Shown here in pieces: positions 1-8,357 of a stretch of 64,000 nucleotides of DNA. The translations under genes and the position numbers were made by a program. Every line of letters starts with the position of its first letter. Position 1 is the stretch's first letter. Source of the stretch: Veillonella infantium. Lineage in GTDB: Bacteria; Bacillota; Negativicutes; Veillonellales; Veillonellaceae. The stretch spans positions 1 to 64,000 of the forward strand of contig NZ_PPDD01000001.1 in the NCBI RefSeq assembly GCF_002959895.1, written 5' to 3'. Below the pieces are notes generated by a model. It was not told the DNA's origin. It worked only from the letters and a program-made list of their open reading frames with translations, and did not search any database.

Positions 1-27
1 AATATTCTTGGTGTTTCTTATATTTTA

Positions 28-83
28 AAGGGGCTGCAACTAGAATGCGGTAAAACCGCATTCTGTTACAGCCCCTTTTTTGT
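28..83. terminator. Strong stem-loop terminator
   Basis: The outer arms GGGGCTG and CAGCCCC enclose a second stem, GAATGCGG/CCGCATTC, and an eight-T run follows on the plus strand. It probably ends a rightward gene left of the window. The minus-strand tail has only a weak T run, so its use by the PepSY gene is uncertain. Confidence 0.8.
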
Positions 84-173
84 TGCCACATATGAAAATA
101 CTACATATAACATGACTTAATGATACTACAGTTTAGATTTCACTAATTTGCTACATATAATTGTAACAATCTA

Positions 174-458
174 TTAATAAACCTCTTGCTCTACTTCCCA
201 CTTAGTAAAGGTTCCAGTATCTGCATCTATTTCAAAATCATATTCATAACCGTTATAATGTATTTCACCTTCATACTCTAAACGACCATTCTCATAATCA
301 CGATTGAACTCGATTACATTTGCAACTGTTGCTCCTGGCACACGAGCTAATGCACTCTGTACAGCCTCATCAGAACTAATAGCTTCTACAGAAGAAACTA
401 CAGTAGTCCCTAGTACAGCCACTACAGCCAAAATCAAAAATTTTGTCATTTTTTTCAT
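174..458 (-). CDS. Secreted PepSY-domain protein
   Basis: This 94-residue protein has an N-terminal signal peptide (MKKMTKF, then a hydrophobic run ending near VEA, about residue 25). One PepSY-type domain follows: a helix around DEAVQSAL, then strands ending in YDFEIDADTGTFTKWE. PepSY domains are small extracytoplasmic modules often proposed to inhibit proteases or bind ligands, but their role here is unknown. The start was chosen at the ATG at 456-458 because GGAGAG lies just upstream; a longer reading frame upstream lacks such a site. It is monocistronic and divergent from the drug exporter. Confidence 0.8.
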   Translation of the reverse strand: MKKMTKFLILAVVAVLGTTVVSSVEAISSDEAVQSALARVPGATVANVIEFNRDYENGRLEYEGEIHYNGYEYDFEIDADTGTFTKWEVEQEVY

Positions 459-691
459 ATAATTCTCTCCTACACACATAAATTGAATTAATATTCTAAA
501 TATAAATAATATCAATTATTGTAATTGATAAGAAAAAAGATAGCAAATCATAATTATTAACAAGAAAAATCTATAGAAATTATCTACCAATCATGTTACA
601 ATACATCGTATCAAATAGAAAAAATTAAATGCAGTCTGCGAAGTGCGATTCGCAGGCTTTTATTTTTCCCATTTTAAGATAGGAGGATTTT
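459..691. other. Divergent intergenic region
   Basis: This AT-rich region lies between the divergent PepSY gene and the MFS exporter. The only structure I can support in it is the hairpin at 633-668. No convincing paired -35/-10 promoter was identified by eye. Confidence 0.4.
633..668 (+). terminator. Leader hairpin upstream of MFS gene
   Basis: CTGCGAA and TTCGCAG pair around a short loop and are followed by a broken T run (TTTTATTTTT), 23 nt before the exporter start. No gene precedes it on the plus strand inside the window. It could therefore be an attenuator in the exporter's 5' leader rather than the end of another gene. Confidence 0.55.
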
Positions 692-1879
692 ATGACTCAA
701 GAAAATTCTGCTAAGGTTTCCTTTATCTTGGTAGTATTCCTTGGCATGTTAACAGCTATTACACCGCTCGCAACAGATCTGTATTTACCTGCATTACCGA
801 TTATGCCTGGAGAATTAAATACAACAGCATCAAATATTCAAATGACCATAGGTGTTATGACCTTTGGCGTTGCCTTAGGTCAATTATTTGGTGGGCCTAT
901 AAGTGACACAATGGGCCGTAAAATGCCACTTGTTGTAGGTAACTTACTATGCGTTATTTCTAGTATTATTTGTGCCTATGCACCAAGTATCGAAATACTT
1001 TTACTAGGAAGATTTCTACAAGGTTTAACCGGATCTGTAGGCGTTGTAATTGCCAAAGCCATCGCTCGAGACTTTGCATCCGGTCAAGAATTAACAAAAC
1101 TTTTTGCCTTACTCATGATGGTTAACGGCCTCGCACCAGTCCTTGCACCGTTAGTAGGTGGTCAACTGCTCTTATTTACTACATGGCGTGTAATCTTTGT
1201 TATCTTAGCAGTATTCTCTGCTATTCTATTGGTAGGCTCTTTTCTTTTCCGTGAAAGCTTACCAAAGGAAAAACGCGTTACTGGCGGCCTTGCTACGGCT
1301 ACAAAGAACTATCTTACACTAATTAAAGATAAACCCTTCCTAGGACAATCTTTAATTCAATTCTTTGCTTTCGGCGCTTTCTTTGCCTATATCTCAGGTT
1401 CATCCTTTGTATACCAAAATATATTTCAACTATCTGCTCAAGAGTTTAGCTATTTATTCGGTATTAATAGTTGCGGCATTATCTTAGCCAGTGCCATTAG
1501 CGGACGCGTAAGTAATGTCGTAACCTCTCGTCAACTACTTACATTCAGTCTATGGGAACTTACAATTGGCTCTTTACTATTCTTAGTAGCCATGATTTTT
1601 GAATGGTCTCTCATTCCTGTAACAACAATTCTATTCTTTACTGTGTGTACAGTATCCCTATTCGGTTCCGCCTCCTTCTCTATGGCGATGACAAACTATG
1701 GAAAAATGGCAGGCAGCGCCTCTGCTATATTAGGCTTTGCAAGCATGTTTGCGGCAGGCATTGTATCTCCACTCGTTGGTATTGGCGGCGATCATACGGG
1801 TATACCAATGGGGATTACAATGCTAGTATGTGCAGCGCTTTCCTTATTGTGCTTGTATGGTTTAGTAGGAAAAGAATAA
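692..1879 (+). CDS. MFS drug-resistance transporter, Bcr/CflA type
   Basis: This 395-residue protein has about 12 hydrophobic segments. The first cytoplasmic loop carries the classical MFS motif A (GGPISDTMGRK, about residues 70-80), and the first helix has the TDLYLPALP signature of the Bcr/CflA drug:H+ antiporters. It most likely exports small toxic molecules across the inner membrane; the substrate cannot be read from sequence. An AGGAGG site precedes the ATG. It is a single-gene unit, with a hairpin in its leader (633-668) and repeated terminator-like hairpins downstream. Confidence 0.85.
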   Translation: MTQENSAKVSFILVVFLGMLTAITPLATDLYLPALPIMPGELNTTASNIQMTIGVMTFGVALGQLFGGPISDTMGRKMPLVVGNLLCVISSIICAYAPSIEILLLGRFLQGLTGSVGVVIAKAIARDFASGQELTKLFALLMMVNGLAPVLAPLVGGQLLLFTTWRVIFVILAVFSAILLVGSFLFRESLPKEKRVTGGLATATKNYLTLIKDKPFLGQSLIQFFAFGAFFAYISGSSFVYQNIFQLSAQEFSYLFGINSCGIILASAISGRVSNVVTSRQLLTFSLWELTIGSLLFLVAMIFEWSLIPVTTILFFTVCTVSLFGSASFSMAMTNYGKMAGSASAILGFASMFAAGIVSPLVGIGGDHTGIPMGITMLVCAALSLLCLYGLVGKE

Positions 1880-1949
1880 TCTCTTTTAAACATTTGTGTA
1901 AGTCCTACAATGGGGCCCCGTTACAATAGAATAAATTTTGTATAAAAAC

Positions 1950-2021
1950 AGCGGTACCTTCTTCTTGCTCAGTACGTCACTTCGTTCCGTAAAATCGCTT
2001 CGAAAAAGGTACCGCTATTTT
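1950..2021. terminator. Hairpin 1 with shared core, reverse orientation
   Basis: The arms AGCGGTACCTT and AAGGTACCGCT pair perfectly over 11 bp and are followed by ATTTTTA. The loop carries the shared core in the opposite orientation to hairpins 2 and 3 (it begins CTCAGTACGTCAC). It likely terminates the exporter transcript. Confidence 0.7.
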
Positions 2022-2141
2022 TATTAATTTTTGCTATGAAGATGTCCCATTGTAGGACTATCAGACTATAATTAAAATATATTAATTCTTTTTTACAAAT
2101 ACACTAAGCACAATAAAGGAAAGCACCTGTCCAACTGATTG

Positions 2142-2257
2142 TAGAAAAGAATACAGCCCTCTCTGCAGCGATTTTATGGAACGTAGTGACGTACTGAGCC
2201 AAGAGAGGGCTGTATTTTTTCTATACCAATAATATGCAGTTGTATTCGGGCCCCATT
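2142..2257. repeat. Direct repeat copy A with hairpin 2
   Basis: The 14-bp stem ATACAGCCCTCTCT/AGAGAGGGCTGTAT (2151-2164 with 2202-2215) is followed by TTTTTT. The whole 116-bp unit, including the trailing GGGCCCC box, recurs 220 bp downstream as copy B. Confidence 0.85.
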
Positions 2258-2361
2258 ATAAAATGAAAGCACCTTATCGCTTATTTACAATAGCTCTATC
2301 TCAACTCCTCCCCACTGCACTAGTTATATTTTCAATGGGACATCTTCATAATGGGTGTATA

Positions 2362-2477
2362 TAGAAAAGAACACAGCCCTCTCTGCAGCGATTTTACGGA
2401 ACGTAGTGACGTACTGAGCCAAGAGAGGGCTGTGTTTTTTCTATACTAGTGATATGTAGTTGTCACGGGGCCCCATT
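2362..2477. repeat. Direct repeat copy B with hairpin 3
   Basis: This unit is nearly identical to copy A through the hairpin. At one stem position both bases change together: T2152-A2214 in copy A is C2372-G2434 here, so pairing is kept. It lies just downstream of the leftward activase gene's stop codon and may terminate that gene too. Confidence 0.85.
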
Positions 2478-2497
2478 GAAAATATAACAGAGCACTC

Positions 2498-5400
2498 TTA
2501 TTCAAACATTGTCGATAGTAGTAGTTTCAACCGATTTGCTTGGTTTACTGCACTGGAGCCTGGATCGTAGTCGATGGCAGCAATGCGCACGTCTGGGTAG
2601 GCAGCGGATAGTGTTTTAACCATGCCTTTACCTGTAACGTGGTTTGGTAAGCATCCGAATGGTTGCAAGCATACGATTTGTTTAGCCCCTTTTTCAATGA
2701 GGTCAATCATATCGCCGGTGAGGAACCAACCTTCACCGCATTGGTTACCAAGACCAATGTAGTGAGCCGCTTCTTTTGCTACTTCTGTCATACGTTGTAG
2801 AGGGTCAAAGTTTTTAGACGCTGCTACTGCTTTAGCGTATGGCAAGCGGTAGAGTTCAAGGGCTTCACGAGCCAATGTACCAAAGAAGCCAGATAGCCAT
2901 GTGCCATCAAGGTGTTTAGCACGGTATGTGCTGTCCATTGCGCAGTATAAGAAGAAATCTAATAAACCAGATGTAACGACTTCGCCACCTTCTTTTTCAA
3001 TGAGTTCATTGATATGGTTGTTAGCACTTGGGTGGAATTTAACGTAAATTTCACCTACGACGCCAACGCGAGGTTTTTGTACATCTTTATTAACCGGCAA
3101 GTTATCAAAGTCATGAATGATTTCTTTGATGTACTTATTATACTGACGAAGACTTGCAGATGTAATGTTTTCACGTAATTTTTTAATCCAGTAATCACAT
3201 AATGCATCTGTAGAGCCCGGGTTAGTTTCGTAAGGACGTGTAGCCAATACGCATTGCATGAGGGCATCACCGTAAACAACAGCTTGAATCATGCGATGCA
3301 AGAAACCTTTTGTCAATTTAAAGCCTGGTTGACGTTCCATATCGCTTGCATTAAGAGATAGGATTGGCACTTGTTTCATACCAGCGTCAATCAACGCTTT
3401 ACGCAAATAACCAATATAGTTTGTAGCACGGCACCCACCACCTGTTTGAGAGATGATAACAGCTGTTTTATCGATATCGTATTTACCAGATAATAGTGCA
3501 GACATGAGCTGCCCTACAACGATAATCGCTGGGTAACATGCATCATTATTGATATATTTCAAGCCTACTTCAATATCGTCACGCGTTGGAGCTGGCAACA
3601 TTTCAAAGTTATAGCCTTCATTTTTGAGGACTGGATCTAAGAGGCTAAAATGCAATGGTGACATTTGTGGCACCAAGATTTTATAGGTCTTACGCATTTC
3701 CTCTGTGAACACCACGCGATTATAATCGTAGGTTGGCAATTGTTCTTCCACCACTTCTGGTGCCTCTGGGTTGTGATGACGACGCAAGCTACGTTCCATT
3801 ACAGATTGCAAGGAACGCAAACGAATCGTTACAGCCCCAAGGTTTGTACCTTCGTCAATTTTGAGTAAGGTATGAATCTTATGGTTTGCTGAAAGTATAT
3901 CTTTTACTTGATCCGCTACGATAGAATCGAGACCGCAACCAAAGGAGTTAAGCTCAACAATTTGGAAGCCTTCTGTTCTACTTACGAATTCAGCAGCGCG
4001 GTATAGACGGCTATGGTAAGACCATTGGTCTACAACACGTAGATGCTTAATTTCATTACCAAGTGGCGCAACGCCATCTTCTGTAAGAACAGCCATACCA
4101 AGGGATGTAATAAGCTCTGGAATACCGTGATTAATACCAGAGTCCAAATGGTATGGACGACCAGCCAATACGATAGTAGGAATTTGTTCTGCTACGAGGC
4201 GAGATACTGTTTTCTTTGTCGTTTCACGGTAAGAAGCCTTACAATTTTCTTGTTCTTCCCAAGCTTTTTCAACAGCATTAGCAATATCTTTCTTCTTGAG
4301 ATTCAAGAAGTCCAATGCTTTCACAAGAGCAGGAACAAGAGATTTCTTATCAGCTAATGGCAAGAATGGTGCGTGGAATGGAGTATCTCCCAGAACCTCC
4401 TGCATGTTGTTTTTGATAAGCTCTGGATAGGAAATAACCATTGGACAATGGTAATTATTGTCGCGGCTAAATTCCTTAGGACCATGTTGAATACAAGGGT
4501 ACCAAACAAAGTCTACCTGTGCATTCGCAAGATCACGAATATGACCATGAACCGCTTTTGCTGGATAGCAAGCTGTATCGGATGGGATTGTATCGATAGC
4601 CTTGTTGTATTGGTCCTTTGTAGTGTAATCGGAAAGAATTACTTCGTAGCCAAGTGTATTAAAGAATGTAAACCAGAATGGAAAATCCTCGTACATATTA
4701 AGGACGCGAGGAATACCTACGCGCATTTTACCTTCGAACTCTGGAATATTTTTCTTCAAATAATAGTCGAAGTAACGACGCAATTTAACGTCTACTAAGT
4801 TAGGAACAGCTTTGCGTTCCTCTTGAATCATACCGCCCGCACCGCGGTCACAACGGTTACCCGTTACGTAGGTACGACCGTCGGAGAAAGCGTTGATGGT
4901 AAGCATACAATTGTTAGAGCAAAGGCCACAATTGCGCATTGTCGTAGATACTTGTAAGGAGTTAAGGCCATTGCTATCGAGCAAAGTACTTTTTTCCTTT
5001 TGTAACTCTTCTGCCGTTTCAGCTGCAAGAAGAGCCATACCATAAGCACCCATCAAGCCAGATACGTCAGGACGAATTACTTCTACACCCATCAATTTCT
5101 CGAAGGCACGCAATACGGATTCATTGTAGAATGTACCGCCTTGTACAACGATATGATCGCCCAATTCTTTAGGATCTTTTACCTTAAGAACCTTGTAAAG
5201 GGCATTTTTAATAACAGAGTAAGCAAGGCCTGCTGCGATATCTTGTACCGTAGCACCTTCTTTTTGAGCCTGCTTAACTTTAGAGTTCATAAATACGGTA
5301 CAACGAGAACCCAAGTCGATTGGCAAGGATGCCAATAAACCTTCCTTCGCGAATTGATCGATTGGAATGCGTAGACCGGATGCGAATGTATCGATGAAGG

Positions 5401-6751
5401 AGCCGCAACCAGAGGAGCACGCTTCGTTCAATACGATATCTTCGATATAGCCATCGCGAACCTTACAGCATTTCATATCTTGACCGCCGATGTCTAAGAT
5501 AAAGGATACATCAGGGCAGAAGTAACGAGCTGCACGATAGTGAGCCATTGTTTCTACTTCACCAATATCGATGCCAAGGGCACGTTTAAGAAATGCCTCG
5601 CCGTAACCAGTTACACCAGAATGCGCAATATACGCGCCTTTTGGTAACAGTTCATAAATCTTCTCGATCATTTCACGAGATTTTTCTAATGGTTTACCAT
5701 GGTTAGGACCATAGTGAGAGAATATGATTTCCTTATTACTATTGATGAGAACGACCTTAAGAGTAGTAGAACCAGCATCGATCCCAAGGTAACAAGGGCC
5801 TTGCGCATCTTCAATATTCGCTTTTGGCGTTACAGCCTTAGCGTGACGAGCGCGGAATTCTTCTAATTCTTGTTCATTTTTAAATAGAGGTTCTACACGA
5901 TCTGTAGCCTCCATAGGAATACCGATGAGGGCACCAATTTCCTTTGTTAATTGACCAACCGTAATCTCACGACAGTCTTCTTTCATCAAAGCCGCCCCTA
6001 AGGCGATGAATAATTCACCGTTTTCAGGGATAATGCGATGAGCTTCATCTAGTTCTAAGGTATCGCAGAAACATTGACGAAGTTCGGATAAGAATGTTAA
6101 CGGCCCCCCAAGGAATGCTACATTACCTTCAATTTTATGACCGCATGCAAGACCCGCAATTGTTTGGTTTACAATAGCTTGGAATACGGATTTTGCAATA
6201 TTTTCATGAGATGCGCCTTGGTTTAACAAAGCTTGTACGTCTGTTTTAGCAAATACGCCACAGCGTGCTGCAATTGGATAAATCGTATCAGCATTCATGG
6301 CCAATTGGTTAAGACCAGATGCATCAGTTTGCAATAAAGTCGCCATTTGGTCGATGAAGGCACCTGTACCACCTGCACAAGAACCATTCATACGGTGTTC
6401 TGCCGTTTGACCTAAATAGGTTACCTTCGCATCTTCACCACCAAGTTCGATAATAACATCAGTTTCTGGATACAACGCTTTTACAGCACGTGTTTCAGCA
6501 ATAACCTCTTGCACGAATGGAATGCGTACCTTTTCAGCCATCGCCATACCACCAGAACCTGTAATACATACATGAACTTGATCATTTTCATGGCCCACTT
6601 GAGCCTCTTGGAGCAAGGTATATACGGTGTCCAAAATGTTTGCATAATGGCGTATGTACTTTTTATACAAATAATTATCGTGTTCGTCTAATAGTACAAC
6701 TTTAACCGTTGTAGAGCCCACGTCAATACCCATGCGTAGCATGTGTTGCAT
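2498..6751 (-). CDS. Acyl-CoA dehydratase activase-like ATPase (BcrAD/BadFG + DUF2229)
   Basis: This 1417-residue multidomain protein starts with two tandem ASKHA ATPase domains of the 2-hydroxyacyl-CoA dehydratase activator family. They carry GIDVGSTTVKVVLL near residue 8 and GIDAGSTTLKVVLI near 320. Each has the iron-sulfur cysteine region (CAGGTGAF near 120, CSSGCGSF near 445). A cysteine-rich CGLCSNNC follows near 605, then a DUF2229/HgdB-like C-terminal half. Related activators use ATP to drive an electron into a [4Fe-4S] dehydratase. No classical HgdAB dehydratase subunits are adjacent, so the substrate is unknown. The start at 6751 is supported by AGAGAGG upstream; a longer frame lacks one. 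It is a single-gene unit. Confidence 0.85.
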   Translation of the reverse strand: MQHMLRMGIDVGSTTVKVVLLDEHDNYLYKKYIRHYANILDTVYTLLQEAQVGHENDQVHVCITGSGGMAMAEKVRIPFVQEVIAETRAVKALYPETDVIIELGGEDAKVTYLGQTAEHRMNGSCAGGTGAFIDQMATLLQTDASGLNQLAMNADTIYPIAARCGVFAKTDVQALLNQGASHENIAKSVFQAIVNQTIAGLACGHKIEGNVAFLGGPLTFLSELRQCFCDTLELDEAHRIIPENGELFIALGAALMKEDCREITVGQLTKEIGALIGIPMEATDRVEPLFKNEQELEEFRARHAKAVTPKANIEDAQGPCYLGIDAGSTTLKVVLINSNKEIIFSHYGPNHGKPLEKSREMIEKIYELLPKGAYIAHSGVTGYGEAFLKRALGIDIGEVETMAHYRAARYFCPDVSFILDIGGQDMKCCKVRDGYIEDIVLNEACSSGCGSFIDTFASGLRIPIDQFAKEGLLASLPIDLGSRCTVFMNSKVKQAQKEGATVQDIAAGLAYSVIKNALYKVLKVKDPKELGDHIVVQGGTFYNESVLRAFEKLMGVEVIRPDVSGLMGAYGMALLAAETAEELQKEKSTLLDSNGLNSLQVSTTMRNCGLCSNNCMLTINAFSDGRTYVTGNRCDRGAGGMIQEERKAVPNLVDVKLRRYFDYYLKKNIPEFEGKMRVGIPRVLNMYEDFPFWFTFFNTLGYEVILSDYTTKDQYNKAIDTIPSDTACYPAKAVHGHIRDLANAQVDFVWYPCIQHGPKEFSRDNNYHCPMVISYPELIKNNMQEVLGDTPFHAPFLPLADKKSLVPALVKALDFLNLKKKDIANAVEKAWEEQENCKASYRETTKKTVSRLVAEQIPTIVLAGRPYHLDSGINHGIPELITSLGMAVLTEDGVAPLGNEIKHLRVVDQWSYHSRLYRAAEFVSRTEGFQIVELNSFGCGLDSIVADQVKDILSANHKIHTLLKIDEGTNLGAVTIRLRSLQSVMERSLRRHHNPEAPEVVEEQLPTYDYNRVVFTEEMRKTYKILVPQMSPLHFSLLDPVLKNEGYNFEMLPAPTRDDIEVGLKYINNDACYPAIIVVGQLMSALLSGKYDIDKTAVIISQTGGGCRATNYIGYLRKALIDAGMKQVPILSLNASDMERQPGFKLTKGFLHRMIQAVVYGDALMQCVLATRPYETNPGSTDALCDYWIKKLRENITSASLRQYNKYIKEIIHDFDNLPVNKDVQKPRVGVVGEIYVKFHPSANNHINELIEKEGGEVVTSGLLDFFLYCAMDSTYRAKHLDGTWLSGFFGTLAREALELYRLPYAKAVAASKNFDPLQRMTEVAKEAAHYIGLGNQCGEGWFLTGDMIDLIEKGAKQIVCLQPFGCLPNHVTGKGMVKTLSAAYPDVRIAAIDYDPGSSAVNQANRLKLLLSTMFE

Positions 6752-7227
6752 AAATACCTCTCTTTTCAAAAAACGTATGACCACACAAGATCATACTCAT
6801 ATTGTGAAAGTAGTACATTGAGCATGAATCTAAAATAAAATGCACCAAACATCTAATTAAACTTAGATAAGGATAGGCTTTCACAAAAACATCTAATTTT
6901 TTAAATATCCTATACATATTATACAACAAATGTAGATAAAATCTATGTTTTTCTATATTCCAATGAGTTATATGGAATATGACTAAACTTGAATAACACC
7001 TCTACATCGAGATAGGATGTAAAATTTATTATATCATTCTAAGATGAAAAAAAGTGTATCTAACAGCACATAACTTAAGCAACAAATAGGTAAATATTAT
7101 TTCTATTTCTATTTCAATTAACAAGAATAAGGGAATACAAAAAGAGGCTTCCATGAAATCATTGAAGCCTCTTGTATTTGTATTGTTCATTATATACTTT
7201 TGAGTTTTATTATTCACTCTATATAGG
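6752..7227. other. Intergenic region after pduQ
   Basis: This is 476 bp of AT-rich non-coding sequence between the end of the pdu operon and the activase start. It holds the pdu operon terminator (7142-7176) and presumably the activase promoter, which I could not place with confidence. A 12-mer at 6927-6938 (CAAATGTAGATA) recurs in the metQ upstream region. Confidence 0.5.
7142..7176 (-). terminator. pdu operon terminator
   Basis: The arms AGAGGCTTC and GAAGCCTCT close a hairpin with a TTTTTG tail on the minus strand. It lies about 50 nt past the pduQ stop codon and marks the 3' end of the pdu operon. Confidence 0.8.
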
Positions 7228-8346
7228 TTACAAAACCTTTTTATATAATCCAATAAGATCATCATGGTTAGCTGGGTATGGATTAAATCTATAACACATA
7301 TCCTCTAGTGCTCTATCTGCCATGAGGTTAAGTTTTGGTTCAGATGTAGCCTTATCTACACCAAATTCAGTCAGTGTCATTGGACATTCTAAAGTTCGTT
7401 GTAGTTTTATAATCGCCTCTAGTAATGCACCTATTTTATCTCCATCGGATGCTTTATGCGATGCAAAGCCCAACTTAGCAGATAGATGGGCATATTTCTT
7501 GGCCACCTCTTGGTTACGAGAGCAATTAAATCCAATTACATAAAGCAAAAGCATACTGTTAGCTAGACCATGAGGCACATGAAATTGTCCTCCCAACTGA
7601 TGAGCCATGGCATGAACTATACCTAATCCGGCCTTGTTAAAGGATAGACCTGCTAAACATGAAGCCTCATGCATAGACATTCTATCTTGCTCTGTTGCTG
7701 TTGGCTTATGACATCTTGGTAAGTAAGTAAAGACTAGCTCAATCGCCTGTTGTGCCAACGCATCAGTAAAATTATTTGCAGCCGTTGCTACATAGGCTTC
7801 CAATGCGTGAACTAGCACATCCATACCACTGAATGCAGTAACACTTGGTGGAGATGTTTTTACAAATAATGGCGTTAATAATGCTTCATCTGGTAATACC
7901 GCATCATCCACAAGAGGATATTTAATTTGTGTTTCACTATCTGTAAGAACAGCAAAAGAGGTCACTTCTGATCCAGTTCCACTAGTAGTAGGAACAGCAA
8001 TAAAGGATTTGATATCCATATGCTTTAACTTACGACCAAAGTAAGCAATGCCCTTACTCATATCGATACAGGAGCCCCCACCTATGGCAATGATTACAGT
8101 TGGTTTAATGCCTTCCATAAACTCAATACCCTTTACTACATGCGTTATGGGTGGATCAGGTACTACATCAGTGTAGATGGTTACCTTATTTTTACTATCC
8201 ATTAACCCCATCACATACGTAAGACTTGGAGAATCTTTTAAAAATGGATCGCATATGATAAGGATAGATTCATTAGAAAACTCTGTAAGACGATTCAATG
8301 AATCTGGCCCTGCATAAATCTGGGTTGGAAAAGTCCATTGATTCAT
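7228..8346 (-). CDS. pduQ: Propanol dehydrogenase, iron-containing
   Basis: This 372-residue group III (iron-dependent) alcohol dehydrogenase has the NAD-binding GGGSCIDMSKG region near residue 95 and the FSGMDVLVHALEAY and HAMAHQLGG metal-site segments. In the pdu pathway it reduces propionaldehyde to 1-propanol and regenerates NAD+ inside the microcompartment for PduP. It is the last gene of the operon, 11 bp after pduP, with a terminator downstream. The position and family make PduQ the best name. A second, more distant iron alcohol dehydrogenase lies at 31420-32592 outside the operon. Confidence 0.88.
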   Translation of the reverse strand: MNQWTFPTQIYAGPDSLNRLTEFSNESILIICDPFLKDSPSLTYVMGLMDSKNKVTIYTDVVPDPPITHVVKGIEFMEGIKPTVIIAIGGGSCIDMSKGIAYFGRKLKHMDIKSFIAVPTTSGTGSEVTSFAVLTDSETQIKYPLVDDAVLPDEALLTPLFVKTSPPSVTAFSGMDVLVHALEAYVATAANNFTDALAQQAIELVFTYLPRCHKPTATEQDRMSMHEASCLAGLSFNKAGLGIVHAMAHQLGGQFHVPHGLANSMLLLYVIGFNCSRNQEVAKKYAHLSAKLGFASHKASDGDKIGALLEAIIKLQRTLECPMTLTEFGVDKATSEPKLNLMADRALEDMCYRFNPYPANHDDLIGLYKKVL

Positions 8347-8357
8347 ATGCTCACCAC

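Larger units (their letters stand above)
1901..2478. repeat. Composite intergenic repeat island
   Basis: This non-coding stretch is built from repeated modules. Three long hairpins (1950-2016, 2151-2215, 2371-2435) share a 32-nt core in their loops, at 1968-1999 (reverse orientation), 2167-2198 and 2387-2418. Three GGGCCCC boxes lie at 1912-1919, 2248-2254 and 2467-2474. Perfect inverted pairs link 1901-1914 with 2046-2059 (14 bp) and 2035-2052 with 2333-2350 (18 bp). Each hairpin is followed by a T run. It separates the plus-strand exporter from the minus-strand activase gene, so the hairpins probably serve as terminators, but the modular duplication goes beyond a simple terminator. Confidence 0.8.

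Noticed and set aside
1603-1929. 108-codon frame overlapping the MFS exporter 3' end
   Set aside because: It is out of frame with the conserved transporter and lacks a ribosome site.
7029-7265. Leftward 78-codon frame past the pduQ stop
   Set aside because: It overlaps the pduQ 3' end in another frame and spans the operon terminator hairpin; its composition reflects AT-rich non-coding DNA.
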